Assembly (NCBI GenBank): GCA_022225965.2
Contig: JAKJXP020000204.1
Span: forward strand, 1-23,734
Reading direction: 5' to 3'
Origin: Diatrype stigma
Taxonomy: Eukaryota > Ascomycota > Sordariomycetes > Xylariales > Diatrypaceae
DNA length: 23,734 nt
Shown here: piece by piece, positions 1 to 10,524 of the stretch
Position numbering within the stretch: the stretch's first letter is position 1
How the letters are laid out: each line of letters begins with the position of its first letter
Program-made: the position numbers and the translations under genes
Notes under the pieces: model-generated
Seen by the model: the letters and a program-made list of their open reading frames with translations, nothing else
Database searches by the model: none
Told to the model about the DNA's origin: nothing

Positions 1-22
1 ATAGCGTTTAAAAGATGCGTGG

Positions 23-112
23 AAATTTTTCGGGCCTTTTTTAAAAAAAGAGGCTCCCCGTAGCGCAGCGAAGGGCCGTAGCCTGTTTTTTTAAAAAAGG
101 CCCGAAAAATTT
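23..112. repeat. Hairpin / foldback inverted-repeat element at the edge of an LTR remnant
   Basis: Two 33-bp arms (23-55 and 80-112) are reverse complements with one mismatch, around a 24-bp GC-rich spacer (56-79) containing GCGCAGCG. Sequence matching the family-A LTR starts immediately after the right arm (113), and the rest of that LTR is missing on the left, so the hairpin seems to have inserted into the LTR or to replace its 5' part. ATAGCG occurs at 1-6 and again at 114-119 and could be a duplicated target, but the second copy is also explained by the LTR alignment. The arms and spacer keep some CA/TG dinucleotides, unlike the neighbouring mutated DNA. No coding capacity. It could be a small non-autonomous (MITE-like) element; the family is not recognised. 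Confidence 0.7.
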
Positions 113-203
113 TATAGCGATATTATGCCCTTATATACAGTCGACGTTATTGACGCCGCCGGCATTCCTAATTAAAAATAAGAAATCCGGAACGTTTATA
201 ACA
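113..203 (+). repeat. Element A 5' LTR, 3'-terminal 91 bp only
   Basis: It aligns without gaps to the last 91 bp of the LTR at 10265-10524 and to the complementary strand of the solo LTR at 17328-17587. It includes the shared block GCCCTTATATACAGTCGACG and ends in TATAACA. Differences from the solo copy are mostly C-to-T and G-to-A, as RIP predicts. The first 169 bp of the LTR are absent, cut off by the inverted-repeat element at 23-112 or by the window edge. No clear tRNA primer-binding site could be read in the bases that follow. Confidence 0.8.
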
Positions 204-3180
204 TATAATAGCATTTCCGATTAAAATCTAATATTAATTGTTTATAATTTATTAAATTTCGAAAACGACGCGTAACCGCTAAAAACATAAATCCTTTTAA
301 ACCTTACGATAAGCAAGAAAGATTAAAAAGCCCGAACTATTTCGAAATAAACTAACTAAATATCGGCTTAAATAAATAAAATCCTAATTACCTTAAAAGA
401 ATTACCTAAATTAAATAACGAACTTACAAACGAAAACATAATATTGCTTACGGCTTTTTATAAAGCCTTTTCGGTAACTTGTTATAACGCGCTTTATAAA
501 CAAAAAAAGGCATTTCTTGCTTTATACGAAAATTGGCTTTAATTATTAGCAATATAAAAATTCGAATTTATTAACTTATAACTTACGATTATAAATCTAA
601 TAAACGCTTAAAATTTTCCGAAACCTTAATTTATCCTTTTAATGCGAATTAAAAAAACCATGCGATAAATAAAAACGATATACGATAAAAAGCTAAATAT
701 AATTATATAACCGATATCGGAACCAATGGTTTTTATAATTTCGCAAAAAAGTATTAAAAAAAAATCCGAAAGCTTTAAAATTTTCCAATATTATTACGTT
801 AACAAAAGAAATCGCCAAATTCTTTAACGAATAATACTATTAAAGCGAAGCTTTCGCCAACCAAAAAGTCTAAACGTTCGGAAAAACCGTTTTTTTTCTT
901 TTGAAACGTACAGTTAATGCGGGAAAATTAACGGCTTTTTTAATAGAATTAACTCCTAAAAAAAAAGGGGCTACCCTTTAGAAATCGTTAGCCATCCCAG
1001 AATTTCCTTTATATAATACGTCCGCCATTATTGCGAAAAAAAATAATTCGCCAATACCTAAAGACCTTTCGATAAGAAACCTAATTATTTAAAAAAGCCA
1101 AGTAAATCCAAAAAACCTATTTTAACCGGATAATCCGAAATTAAAAACTTTTACGCATATAAATTAATACGGAATTCCCTAACGAATATCGTTCGCCCAA
1201 AATTTAAAACAATCGGCATCGGAAACGGTACGGAAAAGTTTTAAGGAATTAATAATTATGCCTAACTTTGTTATATCCAAACGAAAGCAATTTAGTCGTA
1301 TCTTTATTATGCCGGCAAGTTAATTTTATTTTAATAACGAAAGAAAATTTAAAACAAAGCATTATTTTAAAAAATAATTTAAATAATTTAAAACATTTAT
1401 GGAAACCATAAAAAAAAGAATTTTTACCGAACAAAATCGTTGCTGCGAAAAAAATACCGATTTCCAGCATTATTAATAACCATCCGTTATTAAAAAACCG
1501 ATTATTCCGTTAACGAATTACGTCGCCTAAAAAATAATCCTATATAAGGCCATTTAAATTATATACGCCGGATAATGCATTATAACGATATAAAAAGTAC
1601 TTTTACGAAAAGCCATTTAATGCTTAGGCATAAGCGAAATCCTTTAATAATTATTATGTTATTAATAATACTAAACGAAATCCTTAAACGCATATACGAA
1701 ACGAAACGTTATTGCGGAAATATTTATTATAACGAAACAAAACATTTCCTAATAATTAATTATCGATATATACTTAATAATTTGCATTGCATTCGGAAAA
1801 CTTTAAAAACGATTAATTATTTTTTCGGTTTTAATAATTATGGAATATATTAAAATAAGCCATTTAAATTTCAAAACGACCGAAATACCGAAGCCGCTTT
1901 ATAAATACGGACGCTTCCGACGGTTCCAAATGGGCCATCCGATTGTTAAAGGCTTTAACTAAACGTATAAACAGCAATACGGAAATCTGGAAATTCCGCA
2001 TTAAGAATTTTGGGTTTTTCGATTTTTAAAATTACCGAAAACGCCTGGAATTTATTTCGATTATTGGTTTTAACGGATCGGTAATATGGTTTAATTATAT
2101 TCCGTAATTAAAAGAATTCGAGGTTTAAGCATTTAAAAATCTCGAAATTACCAGGAAAATCCTATTTAACTTTTACCTTTATTTTAAAAACGAAGCTGCA
2201 AATTAATAAATAACCGAATTTATTTACGAAAAATATTAAATAATTCGCAATAAATAATTATTAAACATATTATAAAATTATCTTAAGGCCCGTTTTAATA
2301 TAAAGCAATTAACAGCAATCCGAACGTTTCGAATATATAAATACGACTGGAATTAAATTAAAAAATTCGAATTAAAGGCCTAAATAACGCAAATCGAAGC
2401 GCTAACCGAAATAACGAATTATATTAATTAAAAGTTAAAAAATAAAGTTCGTACCTTATTATTTTTAAAATTACGTATAATATTGCTTATATTAAATTAT
2501 TTTAATAAGTAATATATTATTAAAAAAATTACTTAAGCCATAAACGCCTATATGCTTAATTGGATTAATATAAAACCCTTCCATAAACCTTTTTTTAAAA
2601 CCATTATATTATGTAATATTAATAAAATTCGTTTCGATAATATTGCGTCTTTTTTTAACGAACGCCCGACTTATTACCGATAAAAACGTCGATCGGATTC
2701 CTTAATAGCCGAAAAATCCAAAAAACAAACCAAATCGGCATTACGTATTAATAGCCGGTTTTAAATTAACAAAGCTTTTAAAATAAAAGATAAAAATACG
2801 AATAAAACCTAAGAACGTACTAATATTATAAATACGCCCGAAACTAATAGCGGTATTAACGATAATAATAATAGCAATCCTTAATTAAAATACGGCCTAA
2901 AAGAAACATTACATAATAAAATTTAACAAATAATAAACGATAACTTATTTCATTACGAAAATTGCCATTTTAAATTTATAACCGATAATAACTTAAAAAT
3001 TTACATTTAATTTTAAGAAATTATCGAAAGGCGTTTTTATTATTTTAACCTAACCGAAAAAGGTTGCCGCATTTTAATGGCCCTTTCGAAATTCGTTTTA
3101 GAACCTAATAAATCCGAATACGGCCTAAAGAACTTTACGAATTATTTATATATAAAAATGTACTTATGCGATAAAACTAA
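204..3180 (+). other. Element A 5' internal region, presumed gag, unresolved
   Basis: This 3 kb lies between the 5' LTR remnant and the protease of element A, where gag should be. It is AT-rich, dense in TAA, and no frame stays open for more than a few dozen codons. I could not read a CCHC zinc knuckle or another gag landmark with confidence, and the length exceeds a usual gag of about 1-1.5 kb, so a second degraded element may be nested here. Short open stretches such as 1575-1853 (+) and 1249-1470 (-) are AT-rich chance frames with no recognisable motif. Confidence 0.35.
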
Positions 3181-3189
3181 TTAAATATT

Positions 3190-3560
3190 ATTCGATACGG
3201 CTTATATCGATACCGGTACGAATATCTAACTTATTGGAAAAAATACCCTACATAAATGCAAAAACGTAATTATCGACGAAACGCAAATACGAAAAATAAT
3301 CGAAATAAAAAAACAAAAAATTCGCAACTTAATTAAAATAACGGGCATATTTATAATAATAAAACAATACCTAAGCCGCTATATAAAGATACGTTTTTAA
3401 TTTAAGGCCTAAATATTTTCGAAATTCTTTATTGGATTATTATTAAAAAATGGCTTTTTATATTAATACGGAATTAATATATTCGTTTAAAATCGTCATT
3501 TATATATTAATTAATGCAATAACGTTAAAATAAACGTTACGTTTTATTTAAAAACGAATA
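3190..3560 (+). pseudogene. Element A retropepsin-like aspartic protease remnant
   Basis: In one + frame the active-site motif Asp-Thr-Gly is intact (3209-3217, context YIDTGTNI), followed after a stop by LIGKNTLHK, the pattern seen after the catalytic triad of retroelement proteases. The frame continues toward RT with stops at probable Gln/Trp codons. In the family this homodimeric enzyme cuts the Gag-Pol polyprotein. Position upstream of RT fits the gypsy order. The stops rule out a functional product. Confidence 0.55.
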
Positions 3561-4210
3561 AGCAAAAAATTAAAACATACGTTAAAAAGCAATTTATTTT
3601 GCATTTAAGGAGCAGCATTATATGCCTAATTTGTATCGGAAAAAAAAACGTTTAATTACGATAAAGTATTAATTATTATTTTAATTCCGATACGTTAAAA
3701 ATAATGCCTTGCATTATTAACGAAAAACGGCAAATTAAAATCGTTAATATTAAATAAAGCCTTATAAACATATTAAAAAGCCAAAAATTAAGTTATTATA
3801 CGTTATTAACCGAAATAATGCAATACTTTTAATATTATAATAATATTAACCCAAAAGCATTAACCGAAATACGCTAATTACCAAAAAGTTATAAAAAGGC
3901 CCATCGAATTATTAGCATACGTATAAATTTAATAATCCATATTAAATCCAATCCGATATTTTAAATTAAAACGAATAATAAATCCAAATCCTTAAAACTT
4001 ATAAGCAATAATGCCAAATTTTTTAAAAAAACGTTAACCGTTATAACTAAAAAGCAAAACAAATATTTAATAATAATAAAGGCTAATAAATATATTTTAA
4101 AACCGGAAAAAAAGCCAATTAATATGGCTAAGCAAATAATCGAATATTATAAGCTAAAGCTTAAAAGCATAAAAAAGCCAGCCAAAAGTATTAAAGAATT
4201 ATTCAAAAAT

Positions 4211-4294
4211 GATAAACAAATGGCCGAAAATATTAAGAAATCATTTAAAAGCGATAAATAAATGCCCAAAAGGATTAAAAAGCCGTCCAAAAGC
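4211..4294 (+). repeat. 42-bp direct repeat (2 copies) in the Lys-rich PR-RT linker of element A
   Basis: Two adjacent 42-bp units (4211-4252, 4253-4294) begin GATAAA(C/T)AAATG and end AAAAGC. In the pol frame each encodes a 14-residue lysine-rich unit, and similar degenerate Lys/Ser-rich units flank them (about 4140-4330). The first unit still has CA dinucleotides (ACAAATGG), so this stretch is less mutated than the rest of the element. The low-complexity basic linker lies between the protease and RT of element A. Confidence 0.6.
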
Positions 4295-4849
4295 GTCGAA
4301 AAACCATTTAAAAGCATTCATAAACATATTAAAAATAAAAGAAAACGAAATAATATAAAAAGCTAATCCTTAAGCCTAAAAAACGAAGCAACAAATACGA
4401 AAGAATAACTTAATATATACGAAAGTTATAAAAAACCAAAAAAAATATTCCGGCAAATATAACAAATAGCCTTACGTAAAGCAAAAAAAATAAATACGGA
4501 TATCGTATTTTTAACAACTAAAAAGGACGAAAAAAAATTCCTAAATGGATTAATCGAAAATCGAAATCCTGGATTTAAAATAAAGCGTCTTAATAACTTA
4601 AAAAAAACGGAAACGTTTAAAGAAATATATATTTATATTAAGAATAAAACATTTTTAGCCCGCATTTAAAATTTATTATTACGATATACGGAAATATAAA
4701 AAAATAAAAATATTATCGACCTTTAAAAAAAAAAGCAAATAATTATTAAGCTAATACTTAAATGGTATAAATATAAAATTATAATTAGGCCTTATTTATA
4801 AGGCATTATTAAGTAAAAAGTTATTAACGAAATTTTTTAATTATTACAT

Positions 4850-5570
4850 AATACGGGCCGTATAAATTATTAATTGCGAATTATTTTTTTCGCAATAGTT
4901 TATTTTATAATTTGGATTATTAAAAATGGCATATGCAAAAAACGAATAATTATAAACTTATAACTATAAAATAAAGTAATGCTAAAAAACGCATATTTAT
5001 TATCCAAATAATACGAAATAACGACAAAACTACGCAAAAAGAAATTCATTATTATAATAAATATTAAAAAATTCTTTTATTAATTCTTAATACAAAAAAA
5101 TTCCGAAATATCTTTATTATCGTTAATTATAAAAAATTAAAACGCTTAAATGTATTACCCATAAGCTTTAAAAATTTACCTCCGTTTATGCAATAACAAA
5201 TTAACCGAATACTAAGGCCTTATAAGCATTATTTAATAGCTTATATTAATAACATTATAATATTCTTTAATAATAAAAAAAAATACTTAAAATATTTAAA
5301 CCAAATATTTATAATATTCGAAAATATTAAATTATTATTTTCTTTTAAGAAGTTCTTTATAAAATATCCGTCGATATAATTGCTGGGTTTTCGAATAAAC
5401 GGCTTTAGATTACAAATAACGAAAAAAAAACTAAAAGCCATTCGCCGCATTAAATCCCTTATAAACCTTAATAATTTAAAGCATTAAATTAAATTTATAA
5501 ATTAATTAAGGCATTTAATAAAAAACTATGCCCATTATAATAAGCCCTTTAAATAATTTAAAACTTAATT
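4850..5570 (+). pseudogene. Element A reverse transcriptase remnant
   Basis: The palm-domain signature is visible on the + strand as AYINNIIIF, with the catalytic Tyr-x-Asp-Asp changed to Tyr-Ile-Asn-Asn (5242-5253). Both Asp to Asn changes are G-to-A transitions (GAT/GAC to AAT/AAC). It is followed in frame by the features usual after the gypsy RT active site: an FxKCxF-like region now LLFSFKKFFIKYPSI, then LLGFRINGFRLQ and the connection segment ending near LRHLI. Trp/Gln codons are stops. The frame then runs on into RNase H. The reading 5241-5450 on the minus strand is only a shadow of this frame. Confidence 0.8.
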
Positions 5571-5734
5571 ATTAAAACAAAACCGAAACCAAAACAAAAT
5601 TTTTAATAAATAATAACGCAAGGCTTATATCCGTAATACTAATTTCCAATTAAAAAATAAAAAATTAAAATCGTTTCAACGCATTAAGAATATATTACTT
5701 AAAAAAATTACCTTAATTCATTTTAACCCGATTA

Positions 5735-6190
5735 TATAAGCGTTTATTTAATTAAATACGTCCAAAAATGGCTTCGGAATAATATTATTCCATATAATTC
5801 CGAAATATTTCTAAAACGGAAAAAATTAAATATTTAAAACAACTATGCGCCTTATATTATACCTAAATAAATGCATTAACTAAACGAAAAAGACATATTA
5901 ACTTATAAAATTAAAAATGGCATGCCTAATATAAATAATTAAAAAACTGCGGATATATATTAAATTTACGAAAAAGCTTTCGGTAATAATATTTATTAAT
6001 TATAATGCTATTAAAGGCATTATTAAAAAAAAATTAAAAATCCAAAACGTTACGAAAGCTAATTACCGGCTATAAGCGGCCTTAATATTCTTAAAGGAAT
6101 ATCCGTTATTAATAATATACATATTTAAAAATTCCAATATAATGCTAAATGCGTTATTACGATTATCGATCCGCAATAATAATGCCTCCC
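5735..6190 (+). pseudogene. Element A RNase H remnant
   Basis: Continuing in the RT frame, NTSKNGFGIILFH (Asn encoded at 5755-5757) matches the start of a retroelement RNase H, where the first residue should be the catalytic Asp. Further on, FINYNAIKG stands where the family has a Thr-Asp-His motif (Asp to Asn, His to Tyr), and MLNALLRL near 6142-6165 matches the end of the domain, again with Asp changed to Asn. All three metal-ligand changes are RIP-type transitions. In a live element it would degrade the RNA strand during reverse transcription. Confidence 0.75.
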
Positions 6191-6479
6191 TAAGAAAAAA
6201 TACCTTAAATACGATATTCTTAATTAAGAACTTGTTAATAAAAAAGGCCCTTAAAAATAAAAGCCAAACGAATATAATAGGCCTTATTAAGGATTTTAAA
6301 AAAAATGCACGAAAAATATAAGGTTAATAATTAGGAATAATAACGCAAAGTCGTAAAAAACCTAAAAAAGCTGCGCAATAATAATTAACCGACAAAAAAC
6401 GTAACGTTCCGTTTTAACGAAAATAAATTGCTATATTCCAAAAGCCTACTATTAAATAAACGCCTATATATATTCCATA

Positions 6480-7300
6480 TATATAAATAAGAAATATTAA
6501 AAAAATGCGACGATAAACGCTTTTATTAAGGCATTACAATAACGTAAAAAAAATTTATATTATCGTATTGCATTTTATAAGCGTAAAAAAATATGGAAAA
6601 ATATATAAAATATTATTTAATATATAACAATATTCGAATATCGCGCCATTAGCCGTATAAAAAATTATAACCAATTTAGGTACCTTTAATTCCGTTTTAT
6701 ACGGTTACGCTAAATATCGTTACGGCTATATTATTAATAAAATTTATCCATATAAAATAATCGATTTCCGGATTCGATTCGTTCGATGTATTTATAATAA
6801 TTACGAATAAAACATTTAAAACGATTTTAATCGTTTTAAAGCACTTATAATACTTTAATAAAAGTTAAGGACTTATAATTAATCGATAATTATTAATAAA
6901 TAACTGGAAGATTTTAAAAGTGGTTATTACGAATAAAAATACGAAATTCGTATAAAAGATATAACATAAAATATAATTAATAATAAAAATATATTAACGA
7001 TATATAATAACTTATTACTTATAGGCAAATAATTTATTTAAACGTAAAAATTAAACGGTAAAAACGGCATTTCGATATTAAAATTAAATATATTTTACAA
7101 AATTATAAACAAAAGTTATATTATAATTTATAGCGGTACTTAATAATATAAAATTAATAAAAATTAAATGCTTATTTAACGAATATCTTATAAATATTCG
7201 AATATATTTAAGAAAATCATTATTATAACGGCTTATTAATTAATTAATAGCTGCGATATTCCGAAAAGCGGCATAAATTACGAAATTACTAGCAATTCAT
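6480..7300 (+). pseudogene. Element A integrase remnant
   Basis: A gypsy integrase can be followed on the + strand. The zinc-binding N-terminal part reads around CDDKRFY, then YRYYC-like and YNNIRISRH, with Cys/His ligands partly lost. The catalytic core begins near VPLIPFYTVTLNIVTA (about 6670-6720), where the first DDE-type Asp is now Asn. The frame contains several TAA/TAG codons at expected Gln/Trp positions. It lies directly between RNase H and the chromodomain. The downstream limit of the core is uncertain. Confidence 0.7.
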
Positions 7301-7654
7301 ATTATAATTCAAAAATATAATGCCAAACATAAACCGATAATATTCGAAAAAGAATTATAAATTAAAATGCGCCTATATAAAAAGTACTTATTACTATATA
7401 CTCTTAATAAAAAAATAGCCCTTCGGTTTATAAGTCCTTTTAAGGTAATGCATAAAATAAATAATTTAATTTACGAATTAAATTTTAATAAGGCTTAAAA
7501 TATATATCCGATAATATTAATAGCTTATTTAAAACCGGCAATTACGCCGGAAAATAATCCGTATTAACGAATTTCGATATTATTACGTAAAAAACTAATT
7601 ATGGAAATTAAAAAAAATAAAAAGATTTTTAAAGAATTTTATAAACATTTTGAA

Positions 7655-7800
7655 ATAAAAAGGCTATTAAATAAACAAATAATCCGGGGAAAAATTAAAT
7701 ACCTAATACGATAAATAGGTTTTAACGTCGTATACGACAAATAATATTCATAATAAAATTTAATCGATATAGCTAAAAAAGAAATGCAAAAATGCGATAA
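7655..7800 (+). pseudogene. Element A C-terminal chromodomain remnant
   Basis: After the integrase the + frame reads RLLNKQIIRGKIKYLIR, a stop, IGFNVVYDK, a stop, YS. The fit to a chromodomain is good: beta strands around KxKYLxxW and a GxxxxxxxW segment, with both aromatic-cage Trp codons (TGG) changed to stops by G-to-A. Chromodomains at the end of integrase define chromoviruses and steer integration to marked chromatin. The polyprotein appears to end near 7890 (FPVLIRKP region, about 7855-7880). Confidence 0.65.
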
Positions 7801-7899
7801 ACAAATAAAATACATTCCAAAATTCGACGCATTTATAAATTAAGAACTTTACGAATTCCCGGTATTAATACGAAAACCGTTACTTATTATTACCATACC

Positions 7900-10252
7900 A
7901 AAAAAAAAAGGACGTAACCGAAAGCGGCCAAGGCTTTTTGTTTAATTCCATAAATTAGTCGTAAAAAGTTCGAATAAAGCCCGAAAAAGAAATCCGAATA
8001 AATAAGGACTTATAACAAAACAAAAGCGGTCGTTTTAATTAACGAGTCGTTAATAATTAAAACAAACAAAAGCTTTTATAAATAAAAATAAGCGGCAATA
8101 ATGCCGAAAAAACAATTATATCGTTTTTTCTTAATTATTTAAATTTTTAATTTATTATTTATATATTATTTATATTTATATAAATCAATTAATAAACTTA
8201 GCAATATAAAGATTTCTTTTAAAGCAAATAATATAAATAACAAAAACGACCTCGTTAATATAAAAAAACGCATAAAGGGATTTTAATAATTTATAATATA
8301 TTCCAATAATTCTTTTTCTTTTTATAATACTAACCTAATAACTTAACCAATTACCTTTTACTTTATTTCGATTTCCTAGCATTTATTAATATTCCTTTTT
8401 AATATAATATAACCTATTTATTATATAAAAATAACCAATAATGCTAATAATTATTATTAAAAAATTATTAATTTATTTATTAATTACTTAAAATAATAAG
8501 AATTATTTATTTATATACTTGCTTTAATATAATACATAATATATTTAATACTTAATTTCCGGCAATATTTATTAGCCCCTTTATTATATAAAATTCTTTA
8601 ATTATTATTTATTAATTACAAATATTTCAAATAAACATAATAACATATATTCCGCTGCCGTTTAAAATAACTAGCCGCTTTTTAACGGCTTTTCGAAATA
8701 CCGAAATTACGGTAATAATAAAAATTTCCGAATACCTATAAAAAAAGCTATTTAAAATATATTCCGAAAACATCTTAACGATTAAAAATCGTATTCGGAA
8801 GTAATTAATAAAATAAATAAAAGCGGGTCCTGGCCGTAATAATATTCGGAATAATATTCGTCGTTATTTAAATAATTATTCGCATTATTTAAATAGCAAT
8901 TACGAACGAAACTTACGGATAATTTTTAGCCTTTAGGCGCTTTTTAATACGCCTTTTTAATAAAACCAACGATAACGCCCGTTTTAATCGATTTAATAAT
9001 AGGCCCCGATTATTATCGAAAATAAAAATAACCCATAAATACCATAACCACTAAAAATAAGAATTCTTATAAATGCTTTATATAAAAAATTGCTTTTTAA
9101 TAACTTATAAAAAAGAATAAATTAAAATGAATTATTAAAAAGAATTTCCCTAAATGGCTTATAAAAAAAATTGCCCTTAAGCGGCTTATATAGCCAATTG
9201 CTTTTTAGCGGCTTTTACGAATGCCTATTACTTAACGGTTTAACGATGTCGCTAAATATATCCGCCGACGGTATTTAATGCCGACCAAATCTTAATTTTC
9301 CATACGAACTTAATTTAATCGGTACCGTAATATTATTTATTAATAACCTATTTTTATTAGTTTATCGTTTAAAAATTTTCCTAAATATTATTTAGGTGCT
9401 TTTAATAATTGCTATCGATATTTATTAATTTAACGGCATTTAAATATAATAAATCATTATTATAAAAGCCATTATTATTTAACGGCTAAATACCGCTTTA
9501 GTCATATTTACGGAAATAATATTTCGATTTATTAATAAAAAAATGCCGAATGCGATTTTTGTTATAAATAAAAACGAAGCATTATAAATAATAACGTAAA
9601 GTAATATTAATTAACGGCAAATACGAATCGTTAATTATATTACCGAATATATACGAATCATATATAGGAATAACGCGAAAATTATAGCCCTTAATAATGC
9701 TGCCCTTTATTAAGCGCGTATTCCGTAGCTTCGAAAAAAAACACCCGAAAAGGCTATTTTTACGAACCGGCTTCCTTTTGGTATTTCGTTCGTAAACCGG
9801 TTTTTACGTATTTTTAATCCTAAAATCGAATTCCGTAATTCCGAACCAAACTTTAGCAATTACGACGAACGCATGCGAATTATAAATTACCGAAACCTTT
9901 ATTAAATATTTCGCAAAAATTAATTTAAGCTATTAATATTATATATTACCGAATAAACCGAATAAATAAATAAACGGAATATAAAATATTCGGAACTATT
10001 AATGGATCTTAAAATAAAAAATCGAATAAATAATACGACATAAATAATATTAAAACCCTTATATATAATAAATAAAACGAAATATTTTAATATAAGGATT
10101 AAATTTATATGCAATTAAGTTTTTAATTTTAATTATGTAATTAAATTATTAAATAATCGAATATTGCTTTTTAATTTATAAGAATTAAAAATATTACATA
10201 CCCTTTATATATATTAAATATTACCCATTACGAAAACGTAAATGGCATTTCG
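7900..10252. other. Element A tail: 2.35 kb between chromodomain and 3' LTR, no firm gene
   Basis: This stretch follows the apparent end of pol and precedes the purine tract of the 3' LTR. The first 700 bp (to about 8640) are very AT-rich with nothing recognisable. From about 9920 back to 8650 one minus-strand frame has fewer stops than its surroundings, often at possible Gln/Trp codons, and encodes the 9-residue repeats of the minisatellite at 9062-9223. I do not recognise a product. It may be an antisense ORF of the element, as known in some plant gypsy elements, or a nested insertion. The minus reading at 9920-10114 has no recognisable motif. Confidence 0.35.
9062..9223. repeat. 27-bp minisatellite, six degenerate units
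   Basis: Six consecutive 27-bp units (starting 9062, 9089, 9116, 9143, 9170 and 9197) share a core like ATTGC(5-6 nt)A(A/G)CGGCTTATA. The last two units are the most GC-rich and look closest to the ancestral form; the others differ mainly by C-to-T and G-to-A, so RIP postdates the repeat. The unit is a multiple of three and would encode 9-residue repeats in whichever frame was coding. Confidence 0.7.
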
Positions 10253-10260
10253 TAAAGGGA
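10253..10260 (+). other. Probable polypurine tract of element A
   Basis: TAAAGGGA ends 4 bp before the 3' LTR. A purine run at this place primes plus-strand DNA synthesis in LTR elements and supports reading the LTR at 10265 as the 3' LTR of a + strand element. The run is short, probably eroded. Confidence 0.45.
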
Positions 10261-10264
10261 TATA

Positions 10265-10524
10265 TATTACGTAATACAGTAATTCTTAAAATTATTTAAT
10301 ATTACGTATTTCTACTTAATATTATTAAGAATTATATAAAAATTCTTAAAATCCCTAATATTCCATAATAATTCATGTTTTTATTATTTCATAACTTTAT
10401 TCTTATATTAATAATAAATAATATTAAATATTATATAACGGTATTATGCCCTTATATACAGTCGACGTTATCGACGCCGCCGGTATTCCTAACTAGAAGC
10501 AGGGAATCCGGGACGTCTATAATA
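10265..10524 (+). repeat. Element A 3' LTR, 260 bp
   Basis: The segment aligns end to end with the reverse complement of the solo LTR at 17328-17587, both 260 bp. It starts TATTACGTAATACA and ends GTCTATAATA. Against the solo copy nearly all differences are C-to-T or G-to-A. They are dense over 10265-10433 and sparse in the CpG-rich last 90 bp, which has few CA/TG sites. It contains a TTATATA box-like stretch (about 10453) preceding GTCGACG. The 5 bp following (ACTAC) cannot be tested as a target duplication. An open frame from 10375 to 10896 starts inside this LTR and is not considered a gene. Confidence 0.85.

Larger units (their letters stand above)
113..10524 (+). mobile_element. Element A: RIP-degraded Ty3/Gypsy chromovirus-like LTR retrotransposon
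   Basis: A 91-bp LTR remnant at 113-203 and a 260-bp LTR at 10265-10524 match in direct orientation. Between them a degenerate + strand pol can be followed in the order protease, RT, RNase H, integrase, chromodomain (about 3190-7800), which is the Ty3/Gypsy chromovirus order. A short purine-rich tract (about 10253-10260, TAAAGGGA) precedes the right LTR, fitting a 3' LTR on the + strand. No target duplication can be tested because the left LTR is incomplete. The span of about 10.4 kb is long for the group; around 3 kb before the protease and 2.4 kb after the chromodomain are not explained and could hide nested insertions. Every domain carries stops or lost catalytic residues, so the copy is dead. 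Confidence 0.75.

Noticed and set aside
1249..1853. Short open frames at 1249-1470 (-) and 1575-1853 (+)
   Set aside because: Biased amino-acid content (Phe/Lys/Ile/Asn) and no motif, with position in the degraded interior of element A. Chance frames in AT-rich sequence.
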